Made by a program: the position numbers and the translations under genes. Of a DNA stretch of 64,000 nt, positions 33,037 through 42,071 are shown in pieces. Under the pieces are notes generated by a model. It made no database searches. It saw nothing but the letters and a program-made list of their open reading frames with translations, and was not told the origin of the DNA. The DNA is taken from assembly GCA_002179805.1 (NCBI GenBank), contig NAVB01000095.1, forward strand, positions 1 through 64,000, read 5' to 3'. Source of the stretch: Acanthamoeba lenticulata. Its lineage: Eukaryota > Discosea > Longamoebia > Acanthamoebidae. Within the stretch, counting starts at the first letter, position 1. Every line of letters begins with the position of its first letter.

Positions 33037-33911
33037 CTGATTCTCACGCTTCCTGACTGACTTACGGCAGTTGCGCCATTATTGATGAGGCAGAGGCGGC
33101 TCCCCGGTAATGAGGACGACAAGCCTTATCATTGCCCCACCACCTGCCCCGACACTCAACGGGTCCGGCCAGCTTGTCACGCTGTTGCACCGAAGTGTGG
33201 CGTTACGTCTGTTGGGCATGTAACGCCTGAGCTTGGCGTGCCCCTTAATTGGCCCATTCGAGGGAGCTCTTGCTCAACTTCAAGCACACCACTCGCAAGT
33301 TGCAGTTTCACGATCCTCCCCATGGACAACCTCCACTGGAACGCGCAGCGAGGCCAAGATCCAGCCTTCCCAAGCGTCTGCGGTCAAAGAAATTTCGTGA
33401 TTTGAAATTCAAGCTTGGTTCAAGCCGGGACTCGAAACCGTCAGGCCGGCGAATCAGTTGACAACCCGTAGAAATGGTGTCACGTTTCGTGCCAATGACA
33501 CGCGCTGCCAAATTAATTTGACATGTGACGTTGACAACACCCGTTTTCTTGCCCTGCCGTCGTTTGTCATTTTTTCTCAAGCCATAAAGCCTCGCGAAAC
33601 TGAGCAGCCTGGTCTGCAGTCCTTCACGCCTCCGAGCCGTCTCCAGACCTCAACCTTGAGCCGTTGTGCGGACTGACTTGACTCGCGCGAGTCCTCTTCC
33701 TGCTCAGCCTCCCTCTTCAACGCCTCCCCTCTCTCTACCTGTCCCCGTTGCCCTTCATTTCAACTGTCAACCACGACACGTCTTCTGTAGACAAGCACTC
33801 CCTCTTCTGCCGACGACGCTTCAGCTCGTAAAACGTTAAGGCGCAGCCTCTTCTCATAACGAGAAGAGAAAAGGCTCGGTCTTCCGTCCTCCCCCGCGGC
33901 AACTCTCTCAG
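33037..33911 (+). other. Unresolved region upstream of the homeobox gene
   Basis: No exon here could be placed with confidence. A basic open frame (33249-33461, with KRLRSKKFRDLKFKLGSS) looks partly coding but lacks a convincing start. The missing 5' exon of the homeobox gene should lie here. One possibility is an ATG directly followed by GTGTCA at 33473. An 8-bp inverted repeat (GGCGTTAC/GTAACGCC) lies at 33199-33227. Confidence 0.4.
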
Positions 33912-35905
33912 TCAAAGATTAGCTCCTTTACGCCTTCCGCCTACGCGGCCGCTGAGGTCGCGGGCCAACACCTGCCCTACGCCTACCCGCCGCCGCTATC
34001 GTCGGTTCCGCGCCAGCCACAAGGCATCTCCATCCTCACCAACTCGTCGGACATCATGACGCTGCCCAACCGGTCGGGCTACGTCGTGGCCGGGCGAGCT
34101 CCGCAGCAGCCCTCGGCGGCCGCCATGGCGCACCAGCAGCAACAACAACAACAGCAACAGCAACAAGCCGCTCTCGCCGCCGCCCACCAACAGCAGCAGC
34201 AATACCGGCAACAACAGCAGCAGATGATGATGCCTTCTCTTCCGCCCATGGGTAGCTACACGACCGGCAGAACGTCGTCCATCCTCGAGCATCCGTCGTC
34301 GTCACCCTCATCTTCGCCTGCTGGCTTCCAGTTCCCGAGTGCGATGCTGCCTGGTCTTCCTCTTCAACTTCAGCCGCAGCAGCAAGTCCCCAGCATCCAC
34401 CAACTCCAGCAGCAACCTTCGCACATGATGTATCCCGACGATTTGCGCTATAATTTCCATCCGTCAGGTGTTGGCCTCGGTGGGCCTCCATCGTCCCTCC
34501 ACCTCCAATTTGCGCCGACTGGCGGTTCCATTTCGGGAGCCTCCCTTCCTTCAGCCACGACCTCCACGACCTCCTCATCGGCACAGGCTCCCTTGTCGGC
34601 AACGGTCACAATCGCGCCGTCCCTCTCGCCGTCGGTAATTGATGCCTCCATCGAGCAGCTCTTCCCGCTTAGCGGTCGGGCGTCTACCTCGACGAAGGAG
34701 ACCCACGGTTCCATCGTCGATACGGAGCTCGCGGGAATCATCAGCAATGTCGAGATGATCGAATCGGCTCAAGGAGCTGGCTCGAACGTCGAGGAAACGA
34801 AGGGCAAGTTGGAACTTAATCCTCTTCATCCCGTCATGCTCTCGGTCGCCCACTCGGTTGGTGGCAAGAACCTCCCTCACGAGAGCGAATGGGCTGCCCG
34901 TCAACAGCAGTCAATTCTCCACCTCGCTTCCATCGTTGCTTCGCCTCCTTCCCCAGGCTCGCCTTCTTCCTCATCTCCCTGTGGCAGCCCATCCCTCGAC
35001 AGCAGCGGGAGCGGAACCGGCTCGAGCATGAGCGATTGGTCGCTCAGCAGCTTCTGCAAATCGCAGGGAATCAACCTCGCCTCCACACCCAAGACAACCA
35101 AGGGAGAAGAGTTCATCCAAAAGGTGAAGAAGCTCCAGGAGGCTTACGAAGTGGAGTTGGCCCAGCTCAACCTCGTCGCCGACAAGTACGCCTCGCACGT
35201 CTTGACCCTTCTCAAGCTGCAAGCCGGGACTCGCACCGTCACCGAAAAGGAGCAGTCGATGAAGCTCGCCATCATCCAGGAACGCTTCGACTACTTGCGC
35301 ACCCAGCTCAGACAGGTACACAGGCAGTCTTGCGTTCTCCCTCTACTTCCTCCGCATGTGGCTTACGAATTTTTTTTCCCCCTTTGTGTAGAGCGTGTGC
35401 AACGCTATCGTGCTGCTCCAGAAGCACTACAACCAGGTCAAGAAGAAGAGGCGGAGCCTGAACAAAAAGGCCACCGAAGTGCTCAACACCTGGTTCTTCA
35501 ACCACCGTACGGCTTCAACCCTCGCACCCCCTCCAGTTTTTGTTTTTTTTTTTCAAATTAATTATTCATCTTTATTTATTGATCGTTTTGTCTACTGCAG
35601 TGAACGACCCCTACCCCAGCGATGAGGAGAAGATGATGCTGGCCTCTCACTGCGGCCTCACGCTCAACCAAGTGAACAACTGGTTCGGCAACAAGCGCAT
35701 TCGCTACAAGAGGAAGTGCCTCGAGGAAGAGGCCAAGCGTGGCAAGGCTGCCCAGCAGCACGTGGAGGGCGAAATGGCCCACTCGGGTCACGACGAAGGT
35801 GGCCACCACGCGTCGAGCCAGCAGCACTACCAGTACGAGCCCATGTCAGCCGGTCCGGCAGGCGGCGTCGAACTCGACTCGGGCACTTCCCAGTACTACA
35901 TCTGA
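33912..35905 (+). CDS. PBC/PBX-like TALE homeodomain transcription factor (5' exon not resolved)
   Basis: Three exons (33912-35315, 35392-35506, 35601-35905) give 608 codons. The first listed exon opens in phase 0 after a CAG acceptor and has no ATG until 34056. Upstream codons ([16 protein letters not shown]) look coding, so an earlier exon is expected. The N-terminal half is Gln/Pro/Ser-rich with poly-Gln. A helical segment ([17 protein letters not shown], then [19 protein letters not shown]) matches the end of the PBC region of PBX proteins and leads straight into the homeodomain ([45 protein letters not shown]). The PYP triplet is the TALE three-residue insertion between helices 1 and 2. 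It is a nuclear DNA-binding regulator; its targets are unknown. Confidence 0.9.
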
Positions 35906-36523
35906 CCCGCGAAGGCCGAGCCTTGAGCTCGGCCACCAACCGCGACACCTTCTCGTTCTCGTCTCCTACACCACCTGCCGTCACATCCATCTTATCATCC
36001 GCCTCGATAGCCTTGAACAACGCCTCCTCTCTAGCGGAAGATTCTGCGCGAGCTACACCAATGCCCACCAAGGCCCAAGAGGAGCAGGAGCGCGGCTGAC
36101 ATGTTCGCGTCTTCTTCCTTCGCCGGCCGACTCGAGTTGCGTGTCGAGGCGGGACGACGCCAACCGTGGAAAACGCGAAGTGGGGAAGGGCCACTTGGCG
36201 GCGCGATCGGGGAAGCGATCTTCGTTCCCCCCTTCGTGCGCTGCGTTCCTTTTCCCTTCCCGTCTTCTCTGTATTTGTTATTAGTGTCTCTATCTCTCTG
36301 TCTCTGTCTATGGCTCTCTCTTTTTTTGTAAAGCTTTCTCTTGTGTAAATGCATCTCGCCAGCACCGTTCTTCACACTTCTTTGTTTTTCTTTTTTCTTT
36401 CCCCAAGAAGATTATGTGAAGCCGGCCGCTTGTTGCTGGTACAAGAGGCCGCTCCAACAGCAACAGATACATACAACACAACAACCAACTGGACCACACT
36501 TGCAACTAACACACACCAAGAAA
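35906..36523 (+). other. Intergenic region
   Basis: This is the 3' UTR of the homeobox gene and the promoter of the DUF488 gene. A pyrimidine-rich tract lies at about 36240-36420. The in-frame extension of the DUF488 frame back to 36341 is low in family likeness and is treated as leader. Nothing else is supported. Confidence 0.5.
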
Positions 36524-37225
36524 ATGCAAAAAGGAAGCTGGGGCGGTGCGCCACGAGGCCGCGGGGCGGGAGGCAGAGGGGGCGGTCAGCCACGCTACAC
36601 TACGAACACGCTTGACCAATACGTCACCACCACAGCGGCCGCACCTCAACCCAAGCCCACGAAACGACCAGCAGGTCGCGGCCCTACGTCTCCGACAACT
36701 ACGGCAGTACCAGCACCAGTGAAGGCCGTTGCTGAGGAGCCGCAAGCTGAGGGCAACCCCATGCTGGACGAAGAGGAAACAACGGTCATCTACACGGTCG
36801 GGTATGGGGGCTTAAAGAGCACGGACGCCTTCGTGGAGCGGCTCAAGACCAACGGCATCTCGCGGCTGCTCGACATTCGCATCAGTCCCCACTGCGGCTT
36901 CAACAGGGACTTCACTGGTCGGGCCATGGGCGTTATCCTGCGCCAACACGGCATCGCCTACGAGCACTTCATGGAGCTGGGCAATGTGTGGCGAAGCGAG
37001 GGCTCCGATGCTGAGATGGATGCGCCTACGCGATTGCGGCTCTACCGTGAGCTCATGAACACGACGGGCGAGCTGCTCACGCGCCGCCTGCGCCGGCGTG
37101 TGCAAGCCGCGCCGCATGAGCGCATCTGCATCCTCTGCGCTTGCGGTGACGTGCGAGAATGCCACCGCAACATCGTCGCCACCTACCTCCACGACGCCTA
37201 CCACTTCACCGTCCGCCACATCTGA
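36524..37225 (+). CDS. DUF488 family protein
   Basis: This single exon encodes 233 residues. Residues 1-85 are Gly/Arg- then Pro/Thr/Ala-rich and disordered. The DUF488 domain follows with VIYTVGYGGLKSTDAFVERL, RLLDIRISPHCGFNRDF, LRQHGIAYEHFMELGNVW and the C-terminal ICILCACGDVRECHRNIV. The conserved Cys/His cluster at the end is the family's most constant feature. The family is mostly bacterial and has no settled biochemical function; a nucleic-acid-linked role has been suspected. The RGG-like N-terminus (GRGAGGRGGGQPR) would suit RNA binding. Start chosen at the ATG at 36524, which follows a purine-rich leader. Confidence 0.85.
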   Translation: MQKGSWGGAPRGRGAGGRGGGQPRYTTNTLDQYVTTTAAAPQPKPTKRPAGRGPTSPTTTAVPAPVKAVAEEPQAEGNPMLDEEETTVIYTVGYGGLKSTDAFVERLKTNGISRLLDIRISPHCGFNRDFTGRAMGVILRQHGIAYEHFMELGNVWRSEGSDAEMDAPTRLRLYRELMNTTGELLTRRLRRRVQAAPHERICILCACGDVRECHRNIVATYLHDAYHFTVRHI

Positions 37226-37328
37226 GGCGAGGGACGATTAACCCACACACTCCCGTCTGATCTCAGTCAGGAAGGCTTTATGTGCCACGCTACGTTTTTT
37301 TGCTTGTGAGAAGAATGATTGTACACCG

Positions 37329-38126
37329 TTAGCTAGACCGATTCGTTTGGTGAGGGATCATGTGCTCCACGAACCAGTGACGCCACTGGTGGCTCGCATT
37401 GGCCAGGAACACCGCGTCGGACCAAAACCCGACGAACGTGAACTGGCGGTGCTTGCTGCCCGCGGGCAATCGCCACTCAAAGATGGTAAACCGCTTGGTG
37501 GCGTGCGTGTAGTCGATATCCAGCCCATGGAAGTCCATAAAGTCCCAGCTCGGGTACGAGTCGGTCATCCGCACCCGCACCACGCCGTCTGATCTCGCAC
37601 GTGCCTTGAACCAACGAAGGCGCGAGTCGGCCCAGGTCGGCTGGCGCCAGGCAGCGTATCGCGCGATTATGTCCAGCAGCTCGGCAGGCAGACGCGACAG
37701 CGGGCAATGCGGTTCCCTTGCGCCGATCCACAGCAGCCGAATCTCGTCCCAACCGGCTGCAATCAGGTCTCGCACCTCGACGGGTGGTGGGTCATACCGG
37801 CAAGGGCGGGGAGGGAGGACTTGGAGCAGCTTGGCCTCTTCCACTGTGCGCCTAGTCGCGCCACACTCGTTGCACAAGCGTTCGCGCTGCTCGTGCGACG
37901 TGCGGCACACCACGCAGTCCCAGTCGCCCCCGTTTCGCACGCGCACCTTGCCCTTCTGTTTCTTTTGCTTCTGTTCAGTTGGTCGTCGGTGTGAGCCAAA
38001 GTGCGACCGATAACATCACCGAGAAGATGGGACCAATTCGCGCACCGCCAGAGCACGCGTTTGCCACTTGAGCTTCTCTTCGTGCTCGTCAATTTCATCT
38101 GGTCGGCGTACGTGGGTCACTTCCAT
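37329..38126 (-). CDS. RanBP2-type zinc-finger protein
   Basis: Two exons (38126-38046, 37970-37329) encode 240 residues. Exon 1 encodes a charged helix (DEIDEHEEKLKWQTRALA) that continues into a lysine-rich segment (KQKKQKGK). The zinc finger is GDWDCVVCRTSHEQRERLC with NECGATR, which matches the W-x-C-x2-C-x10-C-x2-C form that binds RNA or ubiquitin. A later segment, LSRLPAELLDIIARYAAW, resembles the start of an F-box. The C-terminal 90 residues (WDFMDFHGLDIDYTH, FTIFEWRLPAGSK, FVGFWSDAVFL) look like one beta domain that I cannot name. An in-frame ATG at 38225 would add 33 basic residues. Without exon 1 there is no ATG ahead of the finger, which supports the intron. Confidence 0.75.
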
Positions 38127-38249
38127 CCTTTGCCGCTTTCGATATTGCTGGCCTGTTTTTATTTTCGAGCGTTTCTTCTTGGAGCGTCCTTGGGTGAACA
38201 AGACATGAGAAAGTGTGACATTCATTACAAGGCAGTGGTGGGTGTCGAG

Positions 38250-38290
38250 CTAAGCCATGAGAACCACATCAAAAAGTTCTCATGGCTTAG
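38250..38290. repeat. Perfect 15-bp inverted repeat with 11-base loop
   Basis: CTAAGCCATGAGAAC at 38250-38264 and its exact reverse complement at 38276-38290 flank the loop CACATCAAAAA. As RNA from either strand it would form an uninterrupted stem. It lies 25 bases beyond the upstream-most possible start of the zinc-finger gene. It could be a structured regulatory element, a small hairpin RNA precursor, or the relic of a short inverted-repeat element. Confidence 0.9.
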
Positions 38291-39260
38291 TCTTACCAGC
38301 TCCCCGTTTGGTTTAGGAGGATGCAGCCACGCAGGTGTCACCTACAATCCCCGGTCTCCCAGAGGTGCTGGTGGTCAGTGGCGATGCCTACATCTCCACA
38401 AGGCAGCCCACCAGTAGCGGCATTCACGCTTCTTCTCTTCAAGAGAGCTCAATCGCGAACTCACGCGCGAGGTGGGGCGGATGAGGGACGAGCAAGGAAA
38501 TTTCAGCCTTGAGCGTATGCTCGCTTTGGTCCAAACGAGATCCAACCCTGCAGCCAACACGCTAACGTGCTCCAGGCCCTTCAAAAAGCCTGCCTTGATG
38601 CTCCCTGACCGGGAGACCATCGCACAGGGGCCACTGCTCCTCAGCGTCACCTTCAGCGTCTTCTCGTGCAGTTCCACAGTTGAACCAGGAATTTAGGAGG
38701 ATGTTGAAATGTCGGAGCGGAGTTGACGCGTAAATTAATTGAAATTCGAACGTTAGGCCTCGGTCCGACCGTGCGGGACCTTGGTGGGCTTAGTTTTGAG
38801 AGAAAACACAGCAAGTAGCCGCTCGGACGAACGGCAAGACGCAGCCGAAACGCGCTCTACACCGGTGGGACGAGCGGTGCTGAAGACCCATGGCGGCAAT
38901 CACTCACCACCACCGACGCCCACCACGGGACAGACCACAAGTGCCACCCCCTATATATTTCGACGTCTTATCCTGTCCTCCACTTCACCACCAGAAACAG
39001 CTACAGCAGCAGCCGTCTCAAAAGCAAAAGCAGAAGAAGCAGAAGCTCTTCACTTACACCGAACCCTCTTCCTCTCTCACACGTCTTCGTGACCCACCTT
39101 CGACTTGCGACTACTACACCGCGCCTCCCCCGAAAAACAGGTACGTTGAAAGCATCAACAAAAACCAATCCCCCACCTTTGCCAAGCTTGATGCTCATAG
39201 GAATCTCTTCTTCTGCCCAATAGACCTCGCACTTTATCTGGCTACACATCCTTCCTCAAC
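38291..39260. other. Intergenic region without a supported gene
   Basis: Two overlapping open frames occur on opposite strands at about 38375-38696. Neither has family likeness or clear splice partners. The last 300 bases form the leader of the cyclin gene. A probable leader intron runs from the GTACG at 39141 to the CAATAG ending near 39223. Confidence 0.45.
38951..38958 (+). promoter_or_regulatory. TATA-like element upstream of the cyclin gene
   Basis: CTATATAT stands out in a GC-rich stretch about 310 bases before the cyclin ATG. With the probable leader intron counted, the distance to a transcription start is plausible. It is inferred from sequence only. Confidence 0.35.
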
Positions 39261-40125
39261 ATGAGCCAAGTCCAAGTCGTCTCCAACACGCAGTCGTGGG
39301 CCACCGCCCTTGGTTGCGGCCCGGACAGCAGCCTTGTGACGGCCGCCAGCAGCGGCACGACGAGCAAGCTCCGACACCGATCGCGCTCGACGCGCGAGAA
39401 CAAGGAAAAGGAGGTGCAGCCCACCAGCGACGAGCAGGCCCTGCGGGACGAGAGCAAGGCCGCGCGCCGGCTGCTCCAGAAGAAGCAGAACGACATCATG
39501 CACCTCGCGCAGGAGCGATTCGGCAACGAGGCCCAGGCCAAGCAGGAGGTCCTACACGCCTACGCCAAGCTCGCCGTCAAATGGTTCCAGAAGACCACCG
39601 AGGGCCAGACCTTCGACGCCAAGAAGGTCGAAAAGCAGATCCAGCAGACCCTCGAGGTCTTCTCCAACTTCCTCAAGGAGTGGCACATGGACTACCTCCT
39701 CCTTCCTGGTGCGTCCTCCCCTCCCCTCTGTCTCTTTCGCTCTTTCGTCGTTTTCGTTCTTTCGTAAATTTCCTGCGCCTCTTGCCTCTATTTTGACAAC
39801 GCACCCCGAAATGCCTGTGACTGACGTGCTCTTCTTCCTTCTTCTGTTGTGTTGTTCTGCAGCCCTCATTTATGTGGAGCGGTACTTCCGGGTCTTGGGC
39901 AGCATCTCGCACCAGTACGTGTTCGACCTGTTCCTCACCGCCGTCGTGCTGTCCATCAAGTTCTGGCACGACCCGGTCATCGCCAACACGACCTTCTCCA
40001 AGATCTTCGACATCCCGACAAACGTGCTCACCTTCAACGAGCTCAACTTCCTCTATGCCGTCGACTACAACCTTGTCCTCGATCAGGAGCACGTCAGGGC
40101 CTTCACCAAGCGCTTGGTCTTCTAA
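39261..40125 (+). CDS. Cyclin-fold protein (PHO80/PCL-like)
   Basis: Two exons (39261-39708, 39863-40125) encode 236 residues. The first 75 residues are Ser/Thr/Arg-rich. A charged helix (ALRDESKAARRLLQKKQND) leads into the cyclin box. The box is visible as ALIYVERYFRVLG, FDLFLTAVVLSIKFWHD, NTTFSKIF, and LNFLYAVDYNLVL near the C-terminus. This order (lead helix, ALxYxxR, LTxxxLxxKxxxD, ELNxLExxFL) is that of the PHO80-like cyclins, which partner PHO85/CDK5-type kinases in nutrient and phosphate control. The kinase partner is not in the window. Confidence 0.85.
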
Positions 40126-40460
40126 TTCATTCTCGAATTCCGACCCCTCAGCGTCCTCCACCTCCACCTCCTCATCATCTCATCAACTTCGTCGTACATA
40201 GTTTTCATCTCTCCAGTTCCTACCCCCCTCTCCAACACCAAGAAGGCAGCCCAGAAGAAGCGCTCTTCTGAGGGACACGTGAGCGGCAAAGCACCTCGCA
40301 GAGTGGGGTGCCGCCCTCGCAGCATCATCTCCTCAACTTCATCTTCTCTCTTTGACTTCTACTTTCAAAAATAAAACAAACAATGTTGTACATAGCAAAG
40401 CCTCTCTTCGTCTTCTTGTTCTCTTCCTATTCGCCGGACTGGCCCAGCTTAAGAAAGAAA
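40126..40460 (+). other. Intergenic region
   Basis: This is the 3' UTR of the cyclin gene, with a poly(A)-signal-like AATAAA near 40369, and the short promoter of the inositol kinase gene. No exon is supported. Confidence 0.5.
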
Positions 40461-41983
40461 ATGAATTTCTCGAGCGTTCTTCGCCGCAGTAAATCGGAGA
40501 AGATGGAGACGAGCACAACGCGTCGCATTGGGTACTACATGTCCCAGAGCAAGCTGGCACGGCTGCCATGGGCAGAGATCACCGCGATTGCCAAGTGTGT
40601 ACTTCTTCCTCATATGTGTAACCTATGTTGAGCACACCTCACAGGCACTCGCGGCACTACACGACTCTCTGCCTGCAGGGAGAAGGGCTGCGAGCTGGTC
40701 GCAGTGGACTTGGAAAGGGACATCGCCGAGCAAGGTCCCTTTGACCTGCTCCTCTACAAGGTCCGACCCCTTCACTTGCGCATCGCACAAAAGGCAACGA
40801 CCCTCACTTAGGACTGCTCGGCAGGTGACCGACGAGCTCGTGCGCGCAGACGACGAGAAGTACCGCCGCAAGATCGCCAACCTGGAGGTGTGCTCTCTAG
40901 CCGGCCTCCTCTCCGTTGTTTGCAACATCTTTGGGCTCACTTTGGGGCCAATGATCGTATCCCGTCCATCATTAACTTTTTCATCGTCATATACACCAGG
41001 CCTACCTGGCGTCGGAGCAAGGCAGCAAGGTCATCGACGCGGAGCCCATTAGCAAGCAGCGGGCCATCATCGACCGGCAGGGTATCTCCAACCTCCTGGT
41101 CGACATGGAGCAGCAGCTGCCCCAGGCCCTGCGCGCCCAGATCCGCTCGCCCCGCTTCGTGATCCTCTCCGACAAGGCCGACGACTACACGGCCGCCCTT
41201 CAAGCCGAGGATGTCCAGTTCCCCGCCAGTTACGCGCCCTTCTCTCTGACTGTGTTCTATGAGCGCTGTTGTCGTCTGACGACGAGCGGCAGTCGTGAAG
41301 ACGATCCAGGCGTGCGGCAGCGTGGCCTCGCATGAGATGGGCATCGTGTTCCGCGAGGAGGACCTGCACGCATTCCAGCTGCCGCTCCTCGTGCAAGAGT
41401 ACTACAACCACGACGCCGTCGTCTTCAAGATCTTTGCCGTGCGCGATGAAGTCTACATCGTCCGCCGCCCCTCGCTGCGCAACATGCGCCCCGACGGTAC
41501 GGCCTTTGTCACCACTCTACTTCTTCTTCTTCTTCTTCATCATCACTGTCATTGTTATCATCTTTCTCATCAGTTGACTTGGCCGTTCATCATGCTCATT
41601 GTCAACATCAGAGAACGCGTGCATCACGTTCAACAGCCAGGAGCCGCTCCCGAGCACGCTCTTTGACAAGAGCTTCGACGTCCAGGACAGGTCGCGGCTG
41701 CCGGACCCGCCGCTGGAGACGGTGAAGCACGTCGCGGGGGCCTTGAGTGCCACCCTCGGCCTGTCCCTCCTGGGCTTTGACATGGTGACCAACATCAAGA
41801 CGGGCCAGCACGCCGTCATAGATGTCAACTACTTCCCTGGTGCGAAACTCACCTCCCCTCTGTTCCGTCTTGGCAAGCTCTCTGGTTGACGCGTCTTTTG
41901 TTCACAAAACAGGCTACTCGGGGACGCCCAACTTCCCGGAGCTCTTTGTCAACTTCCTTCTTCTTCGTCTGCAACAGGCGTGA
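40461..41983 (+). CDS. ITPK1: Inositol-tetrakisphosphate 1-kinase (inositol 1,3,4-trisphosphate 5/6-kinase)
   Basis: Seven exons (40461-40594, 40679-40760, 40825-40887, 41000-41228, 41293-41496, 41612-41839, 41913-41983) encode 336 residues. The family order is complete: RRIGYYMSQSKLARL, CELVAVDLERDIAEQGPFD, LLYKVTDELV, ISKQRAIIDRQG, AIVKTIQACGSVASHEMGIV, LLVQEYYNHDAVVFKIF, VRRPSLRNM, GLSLLGFDMV and VIDVNYFPGYSGTPNF. These are the ATP-grasp elements: the lysine that binds ATP, the SHEM loop and the Asp/Asn metal ligands. The enzyme phosphorylates inositol tris- and tetrakisphosphates in the cytosol on the way to InsP6. Start chosen at the ATG at 40461; MET at 40503 is an alternative. Confidence 0.95.
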
Positions 41984-42071
41984 TCGGGCCACGCAACTTC
42001 TTTACATGAAAGACAATCCTACAACTTCATGTCTTTTTTATTTACTTTTCGCATCGCGCAACAGCGCGGAC

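Noticed and set aside
33400..33480. Second tRNA-like T-loop (GGTTTCGAGTCC, minus strand)
   Set aside because: The B box has an extra base, and no A box or acceptor stem could be found.
38375..38696. Opposed small open frames as genes
   Set aside because: Neither strand shows family motifs, matching splice sites or a distinct start; evidence is too weak.
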